A DNA stretch of 28,255 bases from JBKJML01 sp046596415 (GTDB lineage Bacteria > Actinomycetota > Thermoleophilia > Gaiellales > Gaiellaceae), in NCBI GenBank assembly GCA_046596415.1, contig JBKJML010000084.1, forward strand, positions 1-28,255, written 5' to 3'. Below the pieces are notes generated by a model. It saw only the letters and a list, made by a program, of their open reading frames with translations, ran no database searches and was not told the origin of the DNA. The position numbers and the translations under genes are program-made. This document shows, piece by piece, positions 1 through 7,020 of this stretch. Each line of letters begins with the position of its first letter. Position 1 is the stretch's first letter.

Positions 1-194
1 CCCTTCCAGCTGAGCGAGATGTCGGCGCTGCCGCCGGTCTGCCGGCAGTAGGTGGCGTACGCGATGGCGACCGCGTAGGCGAAGCCGACGAAGACCGCCC
101 ACCAGACGATCTCCTCCACCTGGGCGGTCTCGCCGCGCCAGGTGAGGGCGGGCGGGGCGTAGCTCTGGGCCGCGAGGGCGAATGCTGTTTCCAC
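1..194 (-). CDS. Small membrane protein, 5' part only (cut by window edge)
   Basis: This is the first 64 codons of a minus-strand gene that runs off the left edge. The GTG start at 194 follows a strong Shine-Dalgarno (GAGGAGG, about 7 bases upstream). The translation begins METAFALAAQSYAPP and has one clear hydrophobic helix at about residues 29-48 (IVWWAVFVGFAYAVAIAYAT), followed by a Cys and a polar stretch. I do not recognise the family, and with the 3' end missing no function is assigned. It is divergent from the sigma factor gene to the right; the 157 bases between them should hold both promoters, but I could not pick a convincing -35/-10 pair. Confidence 0.6.
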   Translation of the reverse strand, partial: METAFALAAQSYAPPALTWRGETAQVEEIVWWAVFVGFAYAVAIAYATYCRQTGGSADISLSWK

Positions 195-351
195 GAGATG
201 CCTCCTCAGTCGATTGCCTCACCCACGGTAGGAGCGCCCGGCGCGCGCCTCTCGCTCAGCTTCGTGTCGACTCTGCGGAGTCAAGCGGGCCGCATCGGAT
301 CGCGCCAGATGGCCAAACCGGACAGGGTTGGCGGCACGTAGATCCGGGTAG

Positions 352-1398
352 ATGCCCACCATGAGCAAAGACGACTTGAAGCCGCTGCTCGACACGGCGG
401 AGGAAAGCGGCTGCCTGAATCTCTCCGAGTTCACCGGGCTGCTGACGCAGCTCGAACTGGACGAGGAGGAGCAGGAGGAGCTGTACGCCGAGATCGAAGC
501 GCGGGGGATCGCGCTCACCGACGACTGCAGTCGCCAGAACGAGGAGGAGGCGACCTACGTCAACGGCGACCTTGCCCATACGACGACCGATGCGCTCCAG
601 CTGTTCCTGAACGAGGCCGGCCGTTATCCGCTCCTGACCGCCGCCGAGGAGGTCGAGCTTGCGAAGCGTGTGGAGTCGGGTGACCGGGCGGCGAAGGACC
701 GGATGATCAATTCGAACCTGCGCCTCGTGGTCTCGATCGCCAAGCGCTATCAAGGTCACGGGCTCTCGCTGCTCGACCTGATTCAGGAGGGCGTGATCGG
801 GCTGATTCGGGCCGTCGAGAAGTTCGACTGGCGTCGGGGCTTCAAGTTTTCGACGTATGCGACGTGGTGGATCCGTCAGGCAGTGCAGCGCGGCGTGGCC
901 AACAAGTCACGCACGATCCGGATTCCGGTCCACATCGCCGAGCGCGAGCAGCGCATGGGCCGCGCGGAGCGCGAGCTCGTCGTGAAGCTCGGTCGCCCGC
1001 CAACAGACGAGGAGATCGCCAAGGTCGCGAAGATCTCGCTCAAGCACCTGCGCGAGGTGCGCCAGGCGGCTCGCGCCGTGACGAGCCTCGACCGGCCGCT
1101 CGGGGACGACAACGACGCTTCGATCGGTGACCTGATTCCGCACGATCAGGAGGGTGTCGAGACAGAGGTGGAGGTGAGCCTCACCGAGCAAACGCTGCAT
1201 CGCGCGCTGGCGACGTTGCCGGAGCGGGAGGCGGCCGTGCTGGAGCGCCGCTATGGCCTCGCCGGACAGGAACCGAAGTCGCTCGAGGTGATCGGGCGCG
1301 AGCTCGGCCTGACGCGCGAGCGGGTGCGACAGATCGAAGCGCGGGCGCTGGAGCGCCTCGCGGTATCGCGCGAGATCGAAGCGCTGCGCGCCGCGTAG
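352..1398 (+). CDS. rpoD: RNA polymerase sigma factor, RpoD/SigA family
   Basis: A 348-residue sigma-70 protein that directs RNA polymerase core to promoters. Residues about 5-60 resemble a short acidic region 1.1. Region 1.2 starts at DALQLFLNEAGRYPLL (about 80). Region 2 contains SNLRLVVSIAKRY and DLIQEG, then FKFSTYATWWIRQAV (2.3/2.4). Region 3 follows IRIPVHIAE, and region 4.2 carries the recognition helix around LTRERVRQIEARALERL near the C-terminus. A region 1.1-like segment argues for a group 1 or closely related group 2 factor, not an ECF or sporulation factor. Lineages of this kind often carry several RpoD paralogues, so whether this is the principal sigma is unproven. ATG codons occur at 352 and 361; neither has a strong ribosome site. 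A hairpin terminator lies downstream. Confidence 0.9.
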   Translation: MPTMSKDDLKPLLDTAEESGCLNLSEFTGLLTQLELDEEEQEELYAEIEARGIALTDDCSRQNEEEATYVNGDLAHTTTDALQLFLNEAGRYPLLTAAEEVELAKRVESGDRAAKDRMINSNLRLVVSIAKRYQGHGLSLLDLIQEGVIGLIRAVEKFDWRRGFKFSTYATWWIRQAVQRGVANKSRTIRIPVHIAEREQRMGRAERELVVKLGRPPTDEEIAKVAKISLKHLREVRQAARAVTSLDRPLGDDNDASIGDLIPHDQEGVETEVEVSLTEQTLHRALATLPEREAAVLERRYGLAGQEPKSLEVIGRELGLTRERVRQIEARALERLAVSREIEALRAA

Positions 1399-1552
1399 CC
1401 GTCACCCGAATCGGGGATGGCAGGCGCGCGGGCAGAGGGATCGCGCCCTCGACCCGTTGACCCCATGATGAGGAACACGAGCTTGCAGGGTGCCCTGGTG
1501 CCGCAGCCGGGACCCCAGACCTTCTAGAAGGCTCGCGTTTCGCCGAACTGCC

Positions 1553-1585
1553 GAGATGAGCGGCCCCGCCCGGGCCGCTCGTCTC
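1553..1585 (+). terminator. Probable intrinsic terminator after the sigma factor gene
   Basis: Inverted repeat with arms 1553-1566 and 1572-1585 (14 pairs including one G-U) around a 5-base loop, followed by CTTTA. It lies about 155 bases after the sigma gene stop and just before the glycoside hydrolase ribosome site, so it should isolate the two genes. The U-tract is short. An attenuator in the hydrolase leader is the alternative. Confidence 0.6.
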
Positions 1586-1649
1586 CTTTACACAGCCCTC
1601 ACAGCCAACGGCTACCCTCCGCACCGTCCCTCTTGCAAAGGAGAAACGC

Positions 1650-3071
1650 GTGCAACGGCTCCTCCGCTTCCTTGTACTCGCCGCGCTCGTCGCGGTGGCG
1701 ATCCCTCAGTTCGCGTCCGCCGGACCGCGCATGTGGATCGGCTTCCACGACGACCCGAACTTCCGCTACGAAGAGAACCGCCAGGCGGTCCTCGACGACG
1801 CGCGCGACGCGAACTCCACCATCGTGCGCTCGCTGGTGACCTGGGCGACGATCGCCCCGACGAAGCCCGCGAGCCCTGCCGATCCGTTCGACCCGGCCTA
1901 CCGGTTCCAGGATCTCGACGAGCTCGTTCGGAACTCGCAGGTTCGTGGCATGGAGGTGCTCCTGACGATCTGGGGGACGCCGAAGTGGGCCAACGGTGGC
2001 AAGACGCCGAACTACCTCCCGACGAGGCTCGCCGACTTCACCACTTTCTCCCGGGCGCTTGCGTCCCGTTACTCGGGCCGCTACGCGGGCTATCCCTTCG
2101 TCCGTTTCTACTCGATCTGGAACGAGTCGAACCTGCAGCTCTTCCTCGCTCCTCAGTTCGACGCGAAAGGCAAGTCGATCGGGCCGCGCAACTATGCGAA
2201 GCTCGCCGCCGCCGGGTACGCCGGCGTCAAGGGGGGCAGCGCGCTCGCGCAGGTAGCTATCGGCGAGACGTCCTCGCACGGTCGTGACAAGCAGCTGAAG
2301 GGCAGCTCGGACACACATTCACCGGGCCGGTTTGCCCAGCTCGTCGCCGCGGCGAATCCGCGGCTGAAGTTCGATGCCTGGGCGCAGCATCCGTATCCGT
2401 ATCCGGTGAACATGAAGCCGACGCAGAAGGTGCGCTGGCCGAATGTGACACTGCCGTCGCTGCCACGGTTCGAGACGTCGCTCGACACGTGGTTCAAGCG
2501 CAAGAACGTGCAGGTCTGGATCACCGAGTACGGCCATGAGGTGAAGCAGGACGGCGAGCCGAAGGGGATCACCCGTGCGCGGCAGGCCGCGTACGTCGCC
2601 CAGACGATCTCGATTGCCCGCCAGGATGTCCGGGTCGGCATGTTCGTCTGGTTCGTCTTCCGCGACCACGCCACGAGCGAGTGGCAGAGCGGCCTGATCG
2701 CGCGTGGCGGCACCCCGAAGCCCGCCCTCGCCCGCTTCAGCTCGGCTGCTGCGGCAGTTGACGCCCGCAAGGCGATTGTGAAGGTGCGTGGAGGAACGTC
2801 GAGCCCCGTCGTGTCGGTCTACCTGCGGGAGTACGGTGCGGGCACGAGGACCGGCGAGATCGTCGGCTTCAACGTGAGGGTGCTGGAGAACGGCAAGCTC
2901 GTGATGAGCCTTCAACCCTCGGCGGCGTTCCGGGTCGATACCACGACCCAGCTCCCGCTCACCGGCTTCCGTCCGGTCAAGGGCCACACCTACGACGTCG
3001 AGATCGACGCGAACGTCTACAGCGGCGGCGGCGTCGTCCTGAACCGCCTGCTCACTCTGATCGGAACCTAG
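1650..3071 (+). CDS. Secreted clan GH-A glycoside hydrolase (cellulase-like TIM barrel)
   Basis: A 473-residue exported protein. The GTG start at 1650 has a good ribosome site (AAAGGAG, 6 bases upstream). Residues 1-24 form a Sec signal peptide (MQRLLRFLVLAALVAVAIPQ, then FASA before the mature GPRMW). The catalytic barrel covers about 25-365. The two signatures of retaining clan GH-A enzymes are visible: Asn-Glu in SIWNESN (acid/base Glu159) and Glu in WITEYGHE (nucleophile Glu293). From about 380 to the end there is a beta-rich domain likely to be accessory or carbohydrate-binding. The exact GH family (5, 39 or an unclassified relative) and the substrate cannot be decided by eye. It stands alone between two hairpin terminators, so it is probably monocistronic. 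Confidence 0.82.
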   Translation: MQRLLRFLVLAALVAVAIPQFASAGPRMWIGFHDDPNFRYEENRQAVLDDARDANSTIVRSLVTWATIAPTKPASPADPFDPAYRFQDLDELVRNSQVRGMEVLLTIWGTPKWANGGKTPNYLPTRLADFTTFSRALASRYSGRYAGYPFVRFYSIWNESNLQLFLAPQFDAKGKSIGPRNYAKLAAAGYAGVKGGSALAQVAIGETSSHGRDKQLKGSSDTHSPGRFAQLVAAANPRLKFDAWAQHPYPYPVNMKPTQKVRWPNVTLPSLPRFETSLDTWFKRKNVQVWITEYGHEVKQDGEPKGITRARQAAYVAQTISIARQDVRVGMFVWFVFRDHATSEWQSGLIARGGTPKPALARFSSAAAAVDARKAIVKVRGGTSSPVVSVYLREYGAGTRTGEIVGFNVRVLENGKLVMSLQPSAAFRVDTTTQLPLTGFRPVKGHTYDVEIDANVYSGGGVVLNRLLTLIGT

Positions 3072-3075
3072 CTCG

Positions 3076-3117
3076 ACGGGAAGCGCGGGACGGCCGAGGC
3101 CGTCCCGCGCTTCCCGT
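3076..3117 (+). terminator. Strong hairpin terminator between convergent genes
   Basis: A perfect 20-base inverted repeat (3076-3095 with 3098-3117) starts 5 bases after the hydrolase stop and ends in TTCT. It also lies just beyond the 3' end of the minus-strand frame at 3128, so it may act in both directions. Confidence 0.8.
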
Positions 3118-3127
3118 TCTCGGCGGG

Positions 3128-3392
3128 CTACTGGAGGCGAACCGCGAGCAGCGCCAGCGTGAAGACGGCCAGGGTGAGCGCGCGCAGCGCCGCCTCGGGC
3201 ACGCGGACGAGCGTCTCGGGGCCGATCTGCTCGGTGCAGCCGTCCTTGTACTCGATCACGCCCGAGACGGTGGACGAGCCCCACCGCCAGGAAAAAGGCG
3301 GCGAGCCCCGCAAGCAGCCTCCGAGCTTCAAGCTCCGGCGCGAGCGAGGCGCCGATGACTCGGCGTACGCGGCCAAGGACGTTCCGCACCAC
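3128..3392 (-). pseudogene. Small two-helix membrane protein with a +1 frameshift
   Basis: Two overlapping minus-strand frames each encode half of a plausible protein. From the GTG at 3392 the first frame reads MVRNVLGRVRRVIGASLAPE and on into a hydrophobic segment (LLAGLAAFFLAVG). The second frame continues with SSTVSGVIEYKDGC and a C-terminal helix (ALTLAVFTLALLAV), ending at the stop at 3128. Removing one C from the plus-strand CCCC run at 3279-3282 joins them into one protein of about 87 residues with two membrane segments. Either this is a broken gene or the run is one base too long in the assembly. The family is not recognised. It is downstream of the cupredoxin pair on the same strand, but a hairpin separates them. 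Confidence 0.4.
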
Positions 3393-3423
3393 CGTGTTCC
3401 CTGCTCTCGCGCGTCACGGATCG

Positions 3424-3451
3424 CCCCCGACGCCCGCAGGGGCGCCGGGGG
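3424..3451 (-). terminator. Hairpin downstream of the cupredoxin operon
   Basis: Arms 3424-3435 and 3439-3451 pair with one mismatch and one bulge (about 11 G-C-rich pairs). It begins about 18 bases past the minus-strand stop at 3469. There is no U-tract, so termination efficiency is uncertain. Confidence 0.45.
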
Positions 3452-3468
3452 CCGAGTCGCATCGATGC

Positions 3469-3918
3469 TCAGCGCACGCGCAGGGCGGCATGCTGGCCCG
3501 CCTTGTAGTGGCCGAGCAGGTTGCAGATCAGCACGTACTTGCCTGGCTTCAGGTTCAGCGTGAGGCGTCGTTCCTGGCCCGGGGAGATCGTCGTGAGCTC
3601 ACCCTTGAGACCCTTCTCCACCGCCGTGCCCCCCTTTACCGGCAGGGCGTGGTGGCGGGCCTCGGTGCGCAGGACGACGAACTCGTGCTCAATTGCGCCG
3701 TTGTTCCTGACGCGGAACGTGACCTTCCCCGCCCGGACGCTCGTCAGCGACGGCACCACCTTCCACTCCGACAGGACGACGCTGATCGTCGAGGCCGCCT
3801 GAGAGCGGGCCGGTGTCACCGCGGCTGCCGCTCCCTGACCGACCGCAAGCGCGGCCAGGACGATGAGTCCTGCGGCTGCGGCTGTCGCGGTGATCCCGAT
3901 GGTCTTCTTCCCTAGCAC
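3469..3918 (-). CDS. Secreted cupredoxin with stellacyanin-like ligand set
   Basis: A 149-residue exported copper-protein candidate. Residues 1-33 are an Ala-rich signal peptide or anchor. The cupredoxin domain covers about 44-149. Type 1 copper ligands can be placed at His78 (AIEHEFVV), Cys132 and His137 in YVLICNLLGHYKAGQ. The usual axial Met is Gln142, with spacing C-x4-H-x4-Q as in stellacyanins. Such proteins transfer electrons outside the membrane; a Gln axial ligand is known to lower the reduction potential. The GTG start at 3918 overlaps the stop of the upstream cupredoxin gene (GTGCTAG), so the two are translationally coupled. The electron partner is unknown; no oxidase or reductase gene is adjacent. 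Confidence 0.8.
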   Translation of the reverse strand: MLGKKTIGITATAAAAGLIVLAALAVGQGAAAAVTPARSQAASTISVVLSEWKVVPSLTSVRAGKVTFRVRNNGAIEHEFVVLRTEARHHALPVKGGTAVEKGLKGELTTISPGQERRLTLNLKPGKYVLICNLLGHYKAGQHAALRVR

Positions 3919-4421
3919 GGCAGTACGACCAGATCGGCGCGGTGGGAGGGCTGGTGCGTGATGCAGATGATCGGGAAGATGCCCACCTTGTTCACCTTGA
4001 AGACGGACGTGGCGAGCTGGCCCCGGAACACGGTGAAGTTCTTGTTGAAGTCCGGGATCGTGATCATGTGCTCCTTCGCGTTCACGCCGAAGATCTTCAG
4101 CACGACCCGCTCGCCCTTGCAGGCGGCAACGACGCCGGTGTCGAAGCGGTAGGTCTCAACCGCCCAGGTCCCGGTGGGCTTGCCCGCGTGCTCCGGGTCG
4201 CCGGGCGGGAACGACTCGTAGCCGCCGCCCTTCGGCAGGGGCGCCGTCGGGTACGCCTCCTTCGAGACGTTGCTCGAGCCCTTCCACTCCACGGCGCTCA
4301 TGTAGATCATGCGGGTTTTCGCAGCGGCCTTCGCGTCGCTCGTCGAGACGGCGACGGAGGCGACCCCGATTGCGGTAATGCCGACCGCGATCGCCACCAG
4401 CATCCAGAGCGTCCTGCCCAT
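3912..4421 (-). CDS. Secreted cupredoxin-like protein lacking the axial Met
   Basis: A 169-residue exported protein. The ATG at 4421 is chosen because AAGGAG precedes it and the product then begins MGRTLWMLVAIAVGITAIG, a signal peptide or N-terminal anchor; the frame is open further upstream but has no supporting ribosome site. The C-terminal half is a cupredoxin fold: His118 (AKEHMITIPDF), then Cys153, His156 and His160 in GIFPIICITHQPSHRADLVV. The C-x2-H-x3-H arrangement has no Met and is not a CuA motif (which needs C-x3-C-x3-H), so the copper site is atypical or lost. Cys101 and the C-terminal Cys169 may form a disulphide. It is the first gene of a two-gene operon with the cupredoxin that overlaps its stop. 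A leader hairpin sits directly upstream of the ribosome site. Confidence 0.75.
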   Translation of the reverse strand: MGRTLWMLVAIAVGITAIGVASVAVSTSDAKAAAKTRMIYMSAVEWKGSSNVSKEAYPTAPLPKGGGYESFPPGDPEHAGKPTGTWAVETYRFDTGVVAACKGERVVLKIFGVNAKEHMITIPDFNKNFTVFRGQLATSVFKVNKVGIFPIICITHQPSHRADLVVLPC

Positions 4422-4440
4422 TACGATCTCCTTTTTCAGG

Positions 4441-4470
4441 CCAAGCGGGGGCGTGCTTCCTCCCGCTTGG
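4441..4470 (-). promoter_or_regulatory. Leader stem-loop before the cupredoxin operon
   Basis: A perfect 9-bp stem (4441-4449 with 4462-4470, CCAAGCGGG/CCCGCTTGG) with a 12-base loop ends about 8 bases before the ribosome site of the first cupredoxin gene. It could stabilise the mRNA 5' end or modulate translation. It matches no known riboswitch that I can recognise. Confidence 0.35.
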
Positions 4471-4543
4471 CTAGGTAATTTCGATGACGGAAGCAGCTTG
4501 CTGGCGCAGCAGGCCCACCGCAAGGCCTAGAACAAGCGGTATT

Positions 4544-4571
4544 GCCAGGGAAACGGGTGGTCTTCCCTGGC
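4544..4571 (-). terminator. Hairpin downstream of the two-component operon
   Basis: A 9-bp inverted repeat (4544-4552 with 4563-4571, GCCAGGGAA/TTCCCTGGC, 10-base loop), about 40 bases past the response regulator stop. A second small stem, 4590-4595 with 4603-4608 (GGTAGG/CCTACC), lies between. Neither has a clear U-tract; together they probably end the transcript. Confidence 0.45.
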
Positions 4572-4610
4572 GCTCGACCCACCAGAATCGGTAGGTCTGA
4601 GGCCTACCAG

Positions 4611-5282
4611 CTACTGCGCGGCCCGCGCCTCGTCGTCCGAGACGGTCACGAGCCCGCTGCGGATCGCGTAGGCGACCGCCTGCGCCCGGTTCTTGAGGTG
4701 GAGCTTCGCCAGGATGTGCTTCATGTGGAAGTTGACGGTGTTCTCCGAGATGTAGAGCGCCGCCGCGATCTCCCTGTTGGTGGCGCCGGTGACCACCAGC
4801 TCGAGTACCTCCCGCTCCCGCTGCGTCAGCCCGTCCGACTCCGCCTCCTTGGCCGAGCCCTCGCGCGAGAGGCGGGCGAACTCGTCGAGGATCTTCGCCG
4901 CCAGGCCCGGCGAGAGCGCAGGCTCACCCGCGGCGATCCCCGTCAGCGTCCGGCCGAGCTGCTCCTCGGACATGTCCTTCAGCAGGTAGCCCTCGGCGCC
5001 GCTCTTGATCGCCTCGAACAGGTCGTCGTCGTCGTCAGAGACAGTGACGATCACGATCTTCGTCTCCGGCAACTCGGCCTTGATCAGGCGCGTCGCTTCG
5101 AGACCGTTACAGGGCGACATCCCGATGTCCATCAGGACGAGGTCGGGGCGCAGCGCCCGGGCCTGTTCGAGCGCCTCGAGGCCGTTGCTCGCCTGCCCGA
5201 CCGGCTCCAGGCCCCACGCCCTGAGCAGGCTGGCGATGCCGGCTCGGAAGAGGGCGTGGTCATCAGCGAGCAGAACTCGCAT
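4611..5282 (-). CDS. Response regulator, NarL/FixJ (LuxR HTH) type
   Basis: A 223-residue two-component regulator. The receiver domain (about 1-120) shows the acidic pair Asp7-Asp8 (LLADDHALFRAG), the phosphorylation site Asp52 (LVLMDIGM), a Thr in IVIVTVS, and the conserved Lys in GYLLKDMS. The C-terminal LuxR-type helix-turn-helix (about 150-215) reads LTQREREVLELVVTGATNREIAAAL and then SENTVNFHMKHILAKL. An unusual feature is an Asp run (SDDDDD) after the beta-4 strand. The ATG at 5282 overlaps the end of the histidine kinase gene by 20 bases, so kinase and regulator are co-translated partners. Target genes cannot be read from sequence; the adjacent cupredoxin operon on the same strand is one possibility. 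Confidence 0.93.
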   Translation of the reverse strand: MRVLLADDHALFRAGIASLLRAWGLEPVGQASNGLEALEQARALRPDLVLMDIGMSPCNGLEATRLIKAELPETKIVIVTVSDDDDDLFEAIKSGAEGYLLKDMSEEQLGRTLTGIAAGEPALSPGLAAKILDEFARLSREGSAKEAESDGLTQREREVLELVVTGATNREIAAALYISENTVNFHMKHILAKLHLKNRAQAVAYAIRSGLVTVSDDEARAAQ

Positions 5283-6633
5283 ACGACACCTCCGTACCCT
5301 CTGTCACCGGCACGGAGACGACGATACGCGTCCCGGCGCCGGGGGTCGAGGAGAGCTCGAACCTGCCTCCGACTGCGTGAGCGCGCTCTCTCATCGTCTG
5401 GAGTCCGAAGCGTGGCCAGCCCGTGCGGGCCGGGTTGGCCGGGTCGAAGCCGCGGCCGTTGTCGGCCACCTCGAGCCGCAGCTCGTCTCCGGCGAGCTCC
5501 AGGCTGACGGTCGCGCTGTGCGCGCCCGCGTGCTTGCGGACGTTGCTGAGCGCCTCCTGAATGATCCGAAGCAGCTGGATCTCGGTCGCGCCGGGCAGCC
5601 GCAGCGCCGCGGCTGCGTCCGTGATTCGTACGTCCGGGACAACGCCGGCCAGGCGGCCGTAGCCGGCAAGATACGTGCGCAGGCTGGGAACGAGACCCTG
5701 CCTGGCCGCCCGCAGGCCCATGATCTCCTCGCGGATGTCGCCGTAGACGTGTCGTGCCGCCTCCTCCAGCGAGCCGACGAGCTCGCGCGCCTCCTCCGGG
5801 CGACCCGATGCCAGATGTTTCTTGATCGCCAGCGCCTGCGTGTTGATGTAGCCGAGCACCTGGGCCAGGCCGTCGTGCAGGTCGCGCGCGATCCGCTCCC
5901 GCTCCTCGAGCGCGGTGCGGTCGAGCACACGACCGAGGAGGCGCGCGTTCTCGATCGCTACCGCCATCTGCTCTCCGATCCCCTCGAGCAGCCGCAGCTC
6001 CGCCTCGTCGGCGAACGCGCTCCGCTCGCGGCCCGCGACCGCGAGCACTCCGACGATCTCGCCGCGGTGCCGGAGGGGCAGTGCGCAATACGTCTGCAGC
6101 CCAAGCTCGGCGATCTCCCGGCTGAGAAACCGGGGATCGGACGCCGGATCGTGGACGAGGACGGCCGAGCCCCGCTGAGCCGCGAGACCGGCTAGTCCCT
6201 CCCCTGGCGCCAGGCGGTTCCTCGCACGCGGCACCTCGACGCCGATGCCACGCTGGCGCTCCAGTGCGAGCTCGCCCTCGTCGGTCATCAGCCAGATTTC
6301 GGCCGTGTCGGCCGGAGTGACACCGAGGATCGCGTCGAGCGCCTTGTCGAACATCTCGGAGAGCTCGACGGCGGAGGCCGCCGCCTGGCCGACGGCGAGG
6401 AGAGCCGCCAACTCGTCGTTGCGCTGCACGATCCGCTGCTCGAGCCGGCCGATGGCGCCGAAGATCGCGAAGGAGAAGACCGCCGCTCCCGCGGCCAGGA
6501 TGCCAACGAGAATCAGGACTTCCGGGAACTCGTGCAGGGTCGAGTGGAACTGCTCGCGCAGGAGCCCCGTGAACACGACGAGGAGCGTCACCGGCGCGAC
6601 GATCGCGAGCCATCTCAGGCGGGCGAGATTCAG
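5263..6633 (-). CDS. Membrane sensor histidine kinase with GAF domain (HisKA_3 type)
   Basis: The sensor of a NarL-type two-component system. I place the start at a CTG at 6633, giving 456 residues that begin (M)NLARLRWLAIVAPVTLLVV. This restores a first membrane helix, and GAGAGG lies 5 bases upstream. The first conventional start, GTG at 6591, cuts into that helix. A second helix (VLILVGILAAGAAVFSFAIF) follows, then a GAF domain (about 95-235), the dimerisation and phosphoacceptor motif ERERIARDLHDGLAQVLG, and an HATPase_c domain with the N box (IIQEALSNVRKHA) and G1 box (VADNGRGFD). The signal is unknown; the short segment between the helices suggests membrane or GAF-ligand sensing. It overlaps the response regulator gene by 20 bases. 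Confidence 0.88.
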   Translation of the reverse strand: MNLARLRWLAIVAPVTLLVVFTGLLREQFHSTLHEFPEVLILVGILAAGAAVFSFAIFGAIGRLEQRIVQRNDELAALLAVGQAAASAVELSEMFDKALDAILGVTPADTAEIWLMTDEGELALERQRGIGVEVPRARNRLAPGEGLAGLAAQRGSAVLVHDPASDPRFLSREIAELGLQTYCALPLRHRGEIVGVLAVAGRERSAFADEAELRLLEGIGEQMAVAIENARLLGRVLDRTALEERERIARDLHDGLAQVLGYINTQALAIKKHLASGRPEEARELVGSLEEAARHVYGDIREEIMGLRAARQGLVPSLRTYLAGYGRLAGVVPDVRITDAAAALRLPGATEIQLLRIIQEALSNVRKHAGAHSATVSLELAGDELRLEVADNGRGFDPANPARTGWPRFGLQTMRERAHAVGGRFELSSTPGAGTRIVVSVPVTEGTEVSYASSAR

Positions 6634-6930
6634 GGCGTCCTCTCTCGGGGCGTCCGGCCGCTTCGCTGCTCAGGAGGCGGCGGGCAGGCCCGCTCGTTGC
6701 ACGTCCAACGTACGGGAAACGAGCAGGCTCTGCGCCGTCAGGTCGCTCCCGCGAGCTTCGCGACCCCGGCCCGGTTCGCCCATCCAGCGACACCTCCGGG
6801 CAGCGGAGCCGCCCGTTGTGGCCGCAACGAGAATCGACAGAACGCACGACGTCATGCGTGAGTCCGAAATCCGCGCGAGTTGGCCCTCATGAGCCGCTGG
6901 CGGCGGAGCTGCCCCTTCAGGGATCTTCGC
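6634..6930. other. Gene-free stretch upstream of the histidine kinase
   Basis: About 300 bases with no coding region I can support on either strand. The kinase promoter must lie here on the minus strand, but no -35/-10 pair stands out. Short frames present have no ribosome site and no recognisable product. Confidence 0.4.
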
Positions 6931-6966
6931 GATCGTAGGGATCCGCTCCCGCGGATTCCTACGATC
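6931..6966 (-). terminator. 16-bp hairpin downstream of the tRNA-Lys remnant
   Basis: Arms 6931-6946 and 6951-6966 (starting GATCGTAGG) pair over 16 positions with one G-U and a 4-base loop. On the minus strand this sits about 12 bases after the tRNA-Lys 3' end, where a tRNA terminator would be expected. No T-run follows, so it may instead act in 3' end processing. Confidence 0.5.
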
Positions 6967-6980
6967 TTGCAGCAATGTGG
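6961..6980. repeat. 20-bp direct repeat, copy 1 (next to the tRNA-Lys remnant)
   Basis: acgatcttgYagcaatgtgg, with c at the variable position. The second copy (t) is at 26234-26253, in the same orientation and in the same place relative to a tRNA 3' end: both copies end two bases inside the tRNA acceptor arm. The spacing between copies is about 19.3 kb and encloses the catabolic cluster. Confidence 0.75.
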
Positions 6981-7020
6981 GCCGTGCTGGGCTCGAACCA
7001 GCGGCCTTGGGATTAAAAGT
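6978..7020 (-). pseudogene. 3' fragment of tRNA-Lys(TTT): probable integration scar
   Basis: Reading the minus strand, 7019-6978 gives the anticodon loop CTTTTAA (anticodon TTT), the 3' anticodon stem TCCCA, a 5-base variable loop, a perfect T-arm (GCTGG TTCGAGC CCAGC), the acceptor strand ACGGCCC and discriminator A. The 5' half is missing: no GGGCCGT acceptor strand and no D-arm occur within the preceding 90 bases, and the 5' anticodon stem pairs at only 4 of 5 positions. Homology therefore stops at the anticodon loop, a known crossover point of tyrosine integrases that use tRNA genes. With the fragment on the minus strand, the former inserted DNA would lie to its right. CCA is not encoded. 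Confidence 0.75.

Noticed and set aside
269..282. GACTC-TGCG-GAGTC palindrome upstream of the sigma factor as an operator
   Set aside because: A single 5-bp stem in GC-rich DNA is easily due to chance and no matching copy or regulator is nearby.
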